Below are positions 1 to 10,400 of a DNA stretch of 64,000 nucleotides, piece by piece. The DNA is from Hemicordylus capensis. Its lineage: Eukaryota; Chordata; Lepidosauria; Squamata; Cordylidae. The notes beneath the pieces were generated by a model. It did not search any database. It saw nothing but the letters and a program-made list of their open reading frames with translations, and was not told where the DNA came from. The stretch is from assembly GCF_027244095.1 (NCBI RefSeq), contig NC_069669.1:7590501-7654500 (forward strand), read 5' to 3'. The position numbers and the translations under genes were made by a program. The stretch's first letter is position 1, and each line of letters begins with the position of its first letter.

Positions 1-143
1 TTCTGGGTTCCCTCCCTGGCAGCATCTCCAAGAGAGAGACTCCTGCCTGTAACCCTGAAGAAGCCACTGCCAGTCTGTGTAGACAATAGTGAGCCAGATG
101 GACCAATGGCCTGACTCAGTAGAAGGCAGCTACCTATGTTCCT
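1..143 (+). repeat. 5S/tRNA-Ala SINE, 5' truncated by window edge
   Basis: Back half of the 5S-derived SINE that dominates this window. It contains the conserved block running from CCCTCCCTGGCAGC to the family's 3' end, GGCAGCTACCTATGTTCCT. It lies just upstream of the acceptor of the first exon. Confidence 0.85.
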
Positions 144-168
144 AATTTCCTTCTTGTGTTTCTTCTAG

Positions 169-558
169 ACAAAAGATGCCAGCACTCAGACGTCCACATT
201 GAATCCCATCTACTCGACAAGCAATCAAAACTCTGAATGGGGAGGTCAGATAGCTGCCTCTTTGATCCCCAGTACCAGCCTCCACTCCTTTGTAGAAAAA
301 CTGGATACGGTGCACACTGAGGTCCAGAAACTTGCGCAAGCGATGCACATGGTGCTGGAGCGCCAGTGCCGGCTCGAACGCCAGCAGGAGCAGCAACAGC
401 GTTTCCAGCAGGAGGTGCTCATGACCCTGCAGCAGCTTAGCTCCACCATTAGCCACGGGGCGGCCCCCGGCAACCAGCCCTGCGCTCCTTACGGCAACAT
501 GGCGGACCCCTCGCCTTCTTTGCCAAACTTCAGCCACTTCAAGATGGAACTCATCTGA
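169..558 (+). CDS. last coding exon of an unidentified gene, coiled-coil C-terminus
   Basis: A pyrimidine-rich acceptor ending TTCTTCTAG at 166-168 opens a 130-codon exon that ends in TGA at 556-558. The frame is open from the splice site. The first ATG-like start would be internal, so this is a terminal exon and not a complete gene. The peptide has a Ser/Thr-rich lead-in and then a predicted amphipathic coiled coil (FVEKLDTVHTEVQKL, then an E/Q/R-rich stretch and EVLMTLQQL). It ends in a Pro-rich tail, FSHFKMELI. Coiled-coil tails of this type are common in vertebrate Myb/SANT-like DNA-binding and related transposase-derived nuclear proteins, but no DNA-binding domain lies in this window, so that is only a guess. 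The gene converges on the large minus-strand gene. The upstream exons are outside the window. Confidence 0.6.
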   Translation, partial: TKDASTQTSTLNPIYSTSNQNSEWGGQIAASLIPSTSLHSFVEKLDTVHTEVQKLAQAMHMVLERQCRLERQQEQQQRFQQEVLMTLQQLSSTISHGAAPGNQPCAPYGNMADPSPSLPNFSHFKMELI

Positions 559-939
559 CCAAAGATGGAGAAGGCATCTGGTTTGGGCAGTCCAGAGCTG
601 GTCCTTAGGGACTTAGGCAGCCTGTGCCGTCGCCAGCAGCTGATGAAGAAAAGAGGAGCCTAGTTGCCAGCGGCCTGTGCCAAAGTGTCTTTCAGGGCCC
701 TCTCATGCCCTTCGCTTGCTAGAACGGCTAGGCTGTTGCTGGCACCACTCACGGCGTGTTAACGAAATCAGGGTGTTGGGGAATGAGATTCCAGTCCTAG
801 GTTTGGGAGCATGCCTAGATTGTGGAGGTGCATAATAAGTGACAAATATTATTATTATAGTCTGCAACTAGCAAAGTGTCCTTCATGTGACAGCCCTGAT
901 CAACCCCCAGGAAAGCCCCTCAGCCAATTATTTATTGGG
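559..939 (+). other. probable 3' UTR and intergenic spacer
   Basis: Non-repetitive sequence following the stop codon with no further open frame. It is probably the 3' UTR of the preceding exon. No convincing AATAAA was seen close to the stop. Confidence 0.4.
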
Positions 940-1165
940 CCAGTGCAGTGGGGAAATGCTTGACTAACAAGCAGAAGGTTGCCGGTTCGAATCCCCGCTG
1001 GTACTCGGGCATCAGCGATCGAGGAAGATGCTGAAAGGCATCATCTCATACTGCGTGGGAGGAGGCAATGGTCAACCCCTCCTGTATTCTACCAAAAGAA
1101 AACCACAGGGCTCTGTGGGCCCCAGGAGTCGACATCGACTTGACAGCACACTTTACTTTTTACTT
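940..1165 (+). repeat. tRNA-derived SINE (B-box family)
   Basis: Full-length copy with an A-box-like GTGCAGTGGGGAAATG and a perfect Pol III B box, GGTTCGAATCC. It has the family's conserved body (GCTGAAAGGCATCATCTCAT) and a tail ending in TTTACTTTTTACTTT. Confidence 0.85.
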
Positions 1166-1452
1166 TATGAAGTGGGGTGGGGGGCAGGTGAAACTGAGTC
1201 CCTGCCCCATCTTGGAAGGCGTGCACAGAATGCGGGGAAGTGTAGCCCCTGCCAGTGCTCGCCTCCTAGAGTTCGTAAGAGAGGGCTCTTTCTTAACAGA
1301 GCCCACCCAGCACGGGGCACTCCCAGTATGGGGGGAAATGCAGCCCTGTACAGAGGTCCACACAGTGGGGAATGGCTCACACACTGATGGGTTTCTGCCA
1401 AAGTGGCCCCACTTCAAAATAGTGAAGATCACCAACGAAGCCCAAGGCTGGA

Positions 1453-1720
1453 GAGGAGAGCTGGTCTTGTGGTAGCAAGCATGATTGCCCCCCTTTGCTA
1501 AGAAAGGTCTGCCCTGGCTTGCATTTGAAAGGAAGGCTAAATGTGAGCGTTGCAAGATATTCCCCTTAGGGGATGGGGCTGCCCTGGGAAGAGCAAGAAG
1601 GTTCCCTCTCCTGCATCTCCAAGATAGGAAAAGATTATTTTTTATAGGACAAGATTTTTTTTTACTGAACCAACAAACTACCAAAGCATACAGTACGTTG
1701 CCAAAGCACAAATACATGAG
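1453..1720 (+). repeat. 5S/tRNA-Ala SINE with the recurrent internal insert
   Basis: Begins GAGAGCTGGTCTTGTGG, followed by the 5S-like GCTAAG and GGTCTGCCCTGG. After CTCCAAGATAGG it switches to an AT-rich insert (ACCAACAAACTACCAAAGC). The same insert occurs at the same place in the copies at 38.4, 41.3 and 42.4 kb. Confidence 0.75.
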
Positions 1721-1899
1721 TAGCAAGCTCTTCCCAGACAGGCAACACAGATGGGAAAGAGGTGAGACGTAACCCCTACCCACTCATATGGGTGATAATT
1801 GGGAACTGTCTGGTCTGTGTTGGACTGGCCCCTGCTTACCTGTTGGTCACTGGATGAATGCAGAGAACCTCCAGTACCCTTTAACTCGTGCTATATAAT

Positions 1900-1990
1900 A
1901 CAGGGATTCCCAACTTTAGGGCCCCAGCTGCTGTTGGACGACTACTGCCATCATCCACAGCCCTGATGCGCTACCACTGACCTACGACAT
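1900..1990. repeat. hAT MITE fragment next to a tRNA-like A-box fragment
   Basis: CAGGGATTCCCAAC is the terminal inverted repeat of the palindromic hAT MITE family. It is followed by a broken central part. On the minus strand GTCAGTGGTAGCGCATCA resembles the D-arm of tRNA-Ala. Confidence 0.5.
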
Positions 1991-2008
1991 AGCAATAATG
2001 GGAGTTAG

Positions 2009-2318
2009 GAACACAGGAAGCTGCCGTATACTGAGTCAGACCCTTGGTCCATCTAGCTCAGTGTTGTCTACACTGACTGGCAGCGGCTTCTCCAAGGTTG
2101 CAGGCAGCAATCTCTCTCAGCCCTATCTTGGAGATGCTGTTAGGGAGGGAACTGGGAACTTTCTGCTCTTCCCAGAGCGGCTCCATCCCCTAAAGGGGAA
2201 TATCTTCCAGTGCTCACACTTCTAGTCTCCCATTCAAATGCAACCAGGGTGGACCCTGCTTAGCTAGGGGAACAAGTCATGCTTGCTACCACAAGACCAG
2301 CTCTCCTCTCCAGTAGTT
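2009..2318 (-). repeat. 5S/tRNA-Ala SINE, near full length
   Basis: Reverse-oriented copy, from AGGAACACAGGAAGCTGCC (family 3' end) to ACCAGCTCTCCTCT (family 5' end). It lacks part of the tRNA-Ala segment. Confidence 0.85.
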
Positions 2319-2353
2319 GTAGTCCATCATTCCCAAGGCTGGGAACCCCCGCT

Positions 2354-3060
2354 GAAATATACTTCTCCATGCCAGCAGGCTACCCCACACTCCCAGATTA
2401 AGTCCAAGGATGAATGGACGGACAGACCCCATTTTTAAAATCTAGCTTCTGCTGGTCTATGACTATAATAAAGAATTGAACTGAATTAAATTAAAGCCAG
2501 CCCTCATTGCAACTCTTCTTCTTAAGTCTGTGCCTAGGACATTTCTATTTTTCTGCAGTTCTGTTCCAGCAGTAGCGTCATTGGCAGCATCCACGAAAGA
2601 GGGTCCCTTCCTTAGCCATGGAAACAGCCCCCCACACATCCCAGACTCTACAAGTAGCCAGATTTCCCAGTCATCTCCCCCACCACATCCTTTGAAACAA
2701 AGTCAATAACTCTCCATAAAGTCCACACTTTATTTACAACATGCTTAGCTTGTCTCTCCAAACCCCACTTTCCAAGAGTTTTCTCCCCAAGAGAAAAGGA
2801 TGGGGGTCAGGGGAGAACATTACAGGACCAGTCTATGGCTTTTATCCGTATGGTGAGACCACACCCTGAAAAAGTTTCAGAAAGTCAAATCACTGCAAGT
2901 CTTACTCCCCACACACATTTTTTTAAAGTGGAACTGAAAAATCTCTCGCTACAAACTTGGGAGTAGTCGCTCCAAAGAGGCAGAGAGCAGCAAGGAAGAA
3001 AAGAGAAAAGGTCTTCTTTCAAAGTGAGAATGGCGGAGGGATGCACCACTCACCCCAATG
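2354..3060. other. gene-free stretch, no recognised element
   Basis: No supported exon, RNA or clear repeat apart from an AATAAA at 2469. A TTTATT on the plus strand near 2728 would be a minus-strand poly(A) signal, but a nearer one exists for the large gene. Confidence 0.35.
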
Positions 3061-3065
3061 GTCCA

Positions 3066-3240
3066 AATATTTATTTATTTTTACATTTCTATCCCACTCT
3101 CTCTCTAAAGGAGCCCAGGACATGGTTATTTTTATCCTCACAACAACCCTGTGAAGTAGGTTAGGCTGAGAGTTAAGTGACTGGCCCAGAGTCACCCAGT
3201 GAGTTTCATGGCTGAGTGGGGATTTGAATTCGGTTTGCAT
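3066..3240 (-). repeat. Sauria-type SINE
   Basis: Reverse copy showing the family's conserved middle (GAGTCACCCAGTGAGTTTCA) and its 3' tail side (GGAGCCCAGGACATGG, TTTATTTATT). The tRNA-like head is missing. Confidence 0.75.
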
Positions 3241-3839
3241 GGGAAGGAATGAGGCAGTGAAGCACAAACTTCCCCTGCCACACACACACTTGAGAATTTT
3301 CACTTGAGTTTTAGTCTTGAATCTAAGGGGGAAGGGGAGGTTTGATCCTTGCCTTCTTCATCTCCAGCTTTCCAATTCTTGCCTCCCACCTTTGAATTCA
3401 AGACTTTGTTTCAGGAGGGGAGACAACTAATGCTCATGCTCGGGAGGGGGGGGAGGGGGCGGGGAGGAGGCACAAACAGATGTCAGGAAAGTGTAAGCAG
3501 AACTTGGACCCAATTCAACTTCATCGGACACATTATCTGTTCACTGTACTACTGTGGTCTGGAATGCATGTCCGGGGGTGGGGGCAGACAGAGTGAAATC
3601 TTGGGAGCAACTGCCCACTTAATTTGGGGAGTGGGAAAGCCTTTTTGCAGGGAGATATGGGTTATTAGGTCTGGGGGATAAAGGCAGGGTACTCCTCAAA
3701 TGCTTAGGAGGAGGGGGTTAGGAAAGGGTAAATGAGTGGGGGGAGCTCCTCAAATACTTAGGAGAAGATTTGCATCCCATGTCCACTGAATTGCTCTCAA
3801 TGGAATGTGTACATTTACATCCACTTCTAGCAGAAGTAA
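3241..3839. other. gene-free stretch, purine-rich
   Basis: G-rich sequence with a run of GGGAGGGGGGGGAGG type near 3440-3470 and no feature I can name. No splice-flanked open frame was found. Confidence 0.35.
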
Positions 3840-4022
3840 ACGCAGGGAGCTGCCATCTACTGAGTCAGACCCTTGGTCGGTCTAGCTCAGGGTTGTCGGC
3901 ACAGACCGGCAGCAGCTCTCCAAGATTTAAAGTAGGGGTCTTTCCCAGCCCAACTTGAAGATGTCTGGGTTCGAACCTGGAACGTTCCGCCGATATTCTG
4001 CCACTGGGCTACAGCCCCATCC
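3840..4022 (-). repeat. degenerate 5S SINE tail joined to a tRNA-like segment
   Basis: The SINE 3' end (GAGCTGCCATCTACTGAGTC) passes into a tRNA-like stretch at about 3961-4022. On the minus strand that stretch shows GTAGCCCAGTGGCAGAATA (A box) and AGGTTCGAACCC (B box). It supports the tRNA origin of the middle part of the SINE. It is not a functional tRNA gene. Confidence 0.55.
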
Positions 4023-4216
4023 CCAACTAGTTTGTATACCTGCACAGGCCTGCTATGACAATGCACAGCTGTTTGTGCAACTACTTTATCGGGGCGAGGA
4101 GGAAGAATCCTGCAGGCTGGAAAGTTGCTTGAAAAAGCAAAGCTACCCGAGACACTCCATAAACTTTCTGTGGATACTGGAGAGCATTGGGAGGAAAAGT
4201 GGAAAACGTCATGATT

Positions 4217-4222
4217 TTTATT
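4217..4222 (-). promoter_or_regulatory. candidate poly(A) signal of the LTD gene
   Basis: AATAAA on the minus strand about 195 bases after the TGA at 4417. It is the first AATAAA after the stop and implies a short 3' UTR. Confidence 0.5.
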
Positions 4223-4416
4223 TTTTTTAAAAAGAACAGGTTTCCACTTCCCTAGTCAAAAGATGGAAGTTCAGAAAAATCAAAATCTTGGGCCATTGCA
4301 ATATGCAACATTCCATTCTCTGTGCATTTGTGCAGATGTCAGGCAGAGCAATTACTTTCAAATCCGTTGGATTGCCCGAAACAAATTTTTCCTGGTAAGG
4401 GAGATTCCTGGCAGTG

Positions 4417-4480
4417 TCATATGTCTGCCATAGTTTCATAGCGGTCATTCATCTCAATGGTGGTGTAATTCTGAGGCCGT
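4417..4480 (-). CDS. LTD gene exon 13 (cytoplasmic tail and stop)
   Basis: Acceptor CTTTTTTTCTCCAG, then RRPQNYTTIEMNDRYETM and ADI, ending in TGA at 4419-4417. The tail has two tyrosines, in NYTTI and RYETM. YxxM is the consensus for the p85 SH2 domain of PI3-kinase. Use of these sites is inferred. Confidence 0.9.
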
Positions 4481-7400
4481 CTGGAGAAAAAAAGAGGAAA
4501 CAAGTTGAAGCATGACTTTGCTCGAAATGGAGCGATATAACTGCTAATCAAATCAAATCAAATCAATCGTGCAGCAGCTGTGAAAAAGATTAATTCCATG
4601 CTAGGAGACATTAGGAAGGGGATTGAAAATAAAACTGCTCATATTATAATGCCTTTATACAAATCGATGGTGCAGCCACACTTGGAGTACTGTGCACAGT
4701 TCTGGTCACCGTATCTCAAAACGGTTATTTATAGGACTGGGAAAGGTGCAGAAGAGGGAAATCAGGATGATCAGGGAGCACCTTCCCTACAAGGTAAGGC
4801 TACATCATTTTTTAGTTTAGAAAAAAGGCTACTAAGGGAAGACATGATAAAGGTTTATAAAATTTTGCACGGCTTGGAGCGAGTGGAGAGAGATAAATTC
4901 TTCTCCCTCTCCCACTGGGACCACCAGGGGTCATCCCCCGGAACTGATTGCCGGGAAATTTAGGACTGGCGAAATGAAGTACTTTTTCACACAGCACATA
5001 ATTGATCTATGGGATTCTCTACACGGAGCCGGTAGGGGCGTTGGGAATCGGGGGCCGTCTGGCCCATGGAAGTCCCAGGATACTCTGCATGAGCACACAA
5101 GGGCATCCTGGGGAGATCCCCGAGGCCAGGAGGTTTGTGGTAGCCTCCCGTCGGGGGTCTACTCATGTGTCGCCATGGTGCAGAGCCGTACTGCAGCAGC
5201 ACATGCTTAGTAAAACACGATTAGTGGAGCACTCACTCCGCAAACCTCATTTTAGGGGAGAGGTTCGTAGGTGGGCTACCTGCCATTGAACCAATGGACT
5301 CGCCCACAAGTCCGGTGGTTCTCATGATGGGGGGGAATCCGGGCTGGGCTACCTGAGCCCGGTTTCTCTCCGTCGTGAGAATCGCCTCAAAGACTGGCTG
5401 TTTAATGCTGCATGAAATGGTCAGGTCAAAAGATCCTCCCCATTGCTGGTAGATATCCAGAGTAGATACAAGTCAGCTGGACAGTGCACCAGTTATTTTG
5501 CATATTTATTTATTTATTTGATTTTTATACCGCCCTTTCCGAAATGGCTCAGGGCGGTTTACAATTAAAAACAGAAAACATTAAAACCAATAACAATTAA
5601 AACAGAAATATAAATATGAACACCAATTAAAAACATCTTTAAAAACCACTAAACTATCAAAACAAAACCCTGAAAACCAGGTTAACATTAAAAATAATTA
5701 AAACTAATTAAAACCCTGAAAGGCCAGGCCAAACAGATGGGTTTTAAGGGCTCTCTTGAAGGTCAGTAAGGAATTAAGATTACGAATTTCTGCTAGGAGT
5801 GCATTCCACAGACCAGGAGCAGCCACAGAGAAGGCCCACCTCTGAGTCACCACCAAACGAACCGGTGGTAACTGGAGACGGACCTCCTCAGATGACCACT
5901 CAGATGGTGGGGATCATGTAAAAGAAGGCGCTCTCTAAACTATCTCGGACTTAATATGCAAATTAACTGTTAACTGCAAACTAATTTGCATAACATGCAA
6001 ATTGGGGTCCAATCTCTCTCAGTCCTCTCTTGGAGATGCTGCCAGAGAGGGAACTTGGAACCTTCTGCTCTTCCCAGAGTGGCTCCATCCCCTGAGGGGA
6101 AGATCTTATGGTGCTCACACTTCTAATCTCCCATTCACATGCAGCCAGGGCACACCTTGCTTAGCTAAGGGGACAAGTCCTGCTTGCTACCACAAGACCA
6201 GCTCTCCTCATCTAATTGGATGGCCCATCAGCCAGGACATCAGAGGAGGAGAGCTGGCCTTGTGGTAGCAAGCATGAATTGTTTCCTTTGCTAGACAGGA
6301 TCTGCCCTGGTTTGCATTTGAATGGGAGACTACATGTGTAAGCACTGTAAAATATTCCCCTTAGGGGATGGGACCACTCTGGGAAGAGCTTGCATGCAGA
6401 AGGTCCCAGATTCCCTTCCTGGCATCTCCAAAATAAGGCTGAGAAACACTCCTGCCTGCAACCTTGGAGAAGCTACTGCCAGTCTGTGTAGACAATACAG
6501 AGCTAGATGGACCACTGGTCTGACTTGGTATATGGCAGCTTCCTATGTTCCAGATCAAGCCAGTTCCCATTGAATTCAGTGGAGCACACTCCCAGGGAAT
6601 GAGGCTTTGGATTGCTTGGAGATGCCACTGCCAGTCTGTTTAAACAATACCTTACTAGATGGTCTGATTTGGTAGAAGGCAGCTACTTATGTTCCTGTGA
6701 CACAAACCTAAATGCAAAACTGCGGGGGGGGGGGGAACAGTGTCTGTTCCTTACCTTTTGATGAAATAAAAAATGACACCAATTAACACCAGTGCAGTCA
6801 AGATGGACCCCAGGGTTATGAGAGCAACCCCCCAGGCTTGAAATGAAGCTGCTAAAAAGGAGAGGGGGGAGAAAGAGAATAGTTTTAATGGTCTGCCTTG
6901 ATGGGGTCCCTACACCCTCAAGAGAAATGCTTTGTAAGCCGGGCTGCACACGATGCAAGATTGGTAAGGAAATAAAGCAGGCTGTGTGGGGAGAGAGGGA
7001 GAAAGGCTTCTCTCTGTCCACCCTCCACACCATGCACAATGTTATACACTTTTCTCATGTCTCCCCATAATTGCCTCTTTCCAAACTAAAAAGCCCTTTG
7101 ATATCTGTTTGCAAACTCCTGTTCACAAATCACTGGGTAACAAATATCTCCTGGTCTGAGCTTTGTCTTCCCAAGACCTTCTTCCAAACTGAACCAGCTC
7201 AGGAATGTGGCCCCTCCCACAAGACTTCCTCTCTAGGCATAACTGAAACTGCCCTGTCAAAAACAAACCCCTAGCCTGCCAGAAATCAAACCCTAGAAAA
7301 GACTAGCCTTAACAAACTTACCTTGTCCCCCCTTGTTTTCTTGTTGATTTATTTGTTTGCTTGCTTTTTCTTTAGGAAAGAATACAAATGTTTGCTGCCT

Positions 7401-10400
7401 CCTCTGGTTTGAGCCTTGTCTTCTCAAGAGCTGCTTCCAAACTGGAAGATTTGACAACAATGTCCCCACCACCATTCTAATGTGGCGTCGTTGTTAAGAG
7501 TGTTGGACTAGGACTGGGGAGTCCTGAGTTCAAATCCCCATTCAGCCATGAAACTCACTGAGTGACTCTGGGCCAGTCACTTATCTCTCAGCCTAGCCTA
7601 CCTCACAAGGTTGTTGTGGGGATAAACATAACCGTGTACACCGCTCTGGGCTCCATGAAGGGAGAGCGAGATATAAATTTAAATTAAATAAATAAATAAT
7701 TCATGCACTCTGGTGGCACAATCACACAACCACAACATACCCACAGGTATACTTCCTGGTATACCTTCTTCCAAACTCTCAATACCACAGGTATTCAGAG
7801 CCTCCAGACACTGCCCATAGCTTCAAGCTTTTCTCCACATGAAATCTAGAGACTTGTTGCTTTTTAAAAAAAATGAAAACTGAGAATCCCATGTTGCCAA
7901 ATTTCATTTCAGATACCAGACTCCATGCTTCCTTGGAAGTCACACAGATTTGCTCCTAAGGGCACATAGCTATGAGCATAAAGAGAAGCAGAACTACCCT
8001 CCCACCTACCAACATACCTGAAAGGTTGAGATAGGTGGCATATGTCATCTTCAGCCTTCAACAATCCCATTCAATCCTATTTGTCACAGGATTTGTTTGT
8101 TTTCACATTTACATCATGCTTTGTAATGATTTGGGTTTTTTTACATTCACATCATGCTCCTCCTTACAAGGAGCCCAGAGCAGTGTACATAACCATGTCT
8201 ATCCTCACAACAACCCTGTGAGGTGGGCTAGGCGGAGAGATACGTGATGGGCCCAGAATCACCCAGTGAGTTTCATGGCTGAATGGGGATTTTATTTATT
8301 TGTTTGTTTGCTTGTTTGTTAAACTTCTATACCGCCCAAACTTTCATCTCTGGGCGATTAACATAAAAACAATTAAAACACATATAAAAGTTAAAACAAT
8401 GCAACAGTTTAAAAACAGCCATAAAATTAAAAACAGACAGTTTTAAAAAGCTGGGAATGCTTGGGTGAAAAGATGGGTTTTCAGGTGTTTTTTAAAAAAT
8501 TGCCAGATTTGTGGATTTGAACTTGGGTCTCCCTGGTTATAGTCCAACACTCTAACCACTACACCATATTAGCTCTCTACGCCACCTCCTTCCTCCTTCC
8601 CAAGGACTCAGCTGCCATTCCTTTTGCTCACCTTCAGGCCTTTGTTTTGCCCTGCTTGGAGAAGAGCAGTCTGCATTTGCCCTGAGTAGTCTTCCGTCCA
8701 CTGGAAATGGGTGGGAATTCGCAGAGAAGTTTGCCTTCCACTTGCCAAGAAACTGTAGCTGCTCAGGTGACCACGCCCATACTTGGCCAGAGAGCTTCAG
8801 GGTGGAATTGAGGCAGGTGAAATTCAGTCCTGGGAAGACAGGACAGGTGAGTGTGGCTCAATTCAGAAGTCTAACAAACATAGGCACACAGGAAGCTGCC
8901 TTATATCGAGTCAGATCATCTAGCTCAGTATTGTCAACACTGACTGGCAGCGGCTGGTCTTGTGGTCGCAAGCATGACTTGTCCCCTTAGCTAAGCAGGG
9001 TCTGCCCTGGTTGCATATGAATGGGAGACTAGAAATGTGAGCACTGGAAGAGATTCCCCTCAGGGGATGGAACCGCTCTGGGAAGAGCAAAAGGTTCCAA
9101 GTTCCCTCCCTGGCAGCATCTCCAAGATAGGGCTGAGAAGCCGCTGCCAGTCTGTGTAGACCAGGGCTGAACAACTCAAATGCCCTGAGGGGCCAAAACC
9201 AACCATGACTTGGTGTGCAGTAGGGGTGTGCACAAAAACGGTTTTGCCGGTTTTGCTCGAATCCGGACGGAATTCGAACCGACTCGGTCCAGTTTGGTTT
9301 TGCCCCCAGTCGAACTGGACCCAGTTCAATAGGCCCTGTCCCTGCTCAGTCGGTGGGGCAATTGATCGCATGCTGGCCCCAAACAAGCGCCAAGGCCTCT
9401 ACTCTCCCTAAGTTGCTGCAGCTTTCAGGATGCAATCCCAGGCATGCTTCCTTGGGAGTAAGGCTCACTGGGTACACTGTGGGACGTATTTCTGAGTAAA
9501 CAGAACGAATGTTTCCAACTCCTATGAGGCAGTTTCCAACTTCTACGTAGCTGTAGGATATTCTTACATGGGGGGGGCAGTAAAAAAAGTCCCCGTGGGC
9601 GAGATATGGCCCCCCGGGACTCATGTTGTGCAGGACTGGTGTAGACAATACTGACCCAGATGGACCAATGGTCTGACTCAGTATATGGCAGCTCCCTATA
9701 GGAACATAGGAAACTGCCATATACTGAGTCAGACCATCGGTCTGTCTAGCTCAGTATTGTCCACACAGACTGGCAGCGGCTTCTCCAAGGTTGCAGGCAG
9801 GAATCTCTCTCAGCCCTATCTTGGAGAAGCCAGGGAGGGAACTTAGGACCTTCTGCTCTTCCCAGAGCGGCTTCACTCCCTGAGGGGAATATCTTGCAGT
9901 GCTCACACATCAAGTCTCCCATTCAGATGCAACCAGGGCAGACCCTGCTTAGCTATGGGGACCAGTCATGCTTGCTACCACAAGACCAGCTCTCCTCTCC
10001 TATGTTCCTCTATCAGCCCCACCTGGAGATGTTGTCAGGAAATGAACCTGACACGTTCCCTGTATGCAAGCGGATGCTCTGCCATGTTGCAGTGGCCCCA
10101 CCTCAAAATATTAGGAATATAGGAAGCTGCCTTCTACTGAATCACAAGTTGCCTGTACCAGGCAGATGCCAAATCCGATGGATACTCTTTAGGAACGTGG
10201 GGAGGACATGGGATTCTGACCTTGCAGAAGGCATGAGGAGATCCCACAGGAACAGCTCTCCTCCATGGACTGTATCAGCGCTGTTTGGAGACCAGCCAGC
10301 ACCACTGAGTTCAGAGACCAGAAGGAACAATCTAGCAGGAGGAGAACGAGGCATGAGAAATGTGCAGCCTGCCCTTAACAACAAGGCGAACCACCTCGTC

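Noticed and set aside
142-537. Minus-strand open frame opposite the first exon
   Set aside because: Leucine-rich shadow of the Gln-rich coiled-coil exon; no domain.
169-558. Naming the first exon TSNARE1 because it is also at human 8q24.3 like C8orf33
   Set aside because: No SNARE or SANT motif is visible in this exon; synteny alone is not enough.
1160-1783. 207-codon minus-strand open frame
   Set aside because: Spans two SINE copies and the AT-rich insert; no splice context or motif.
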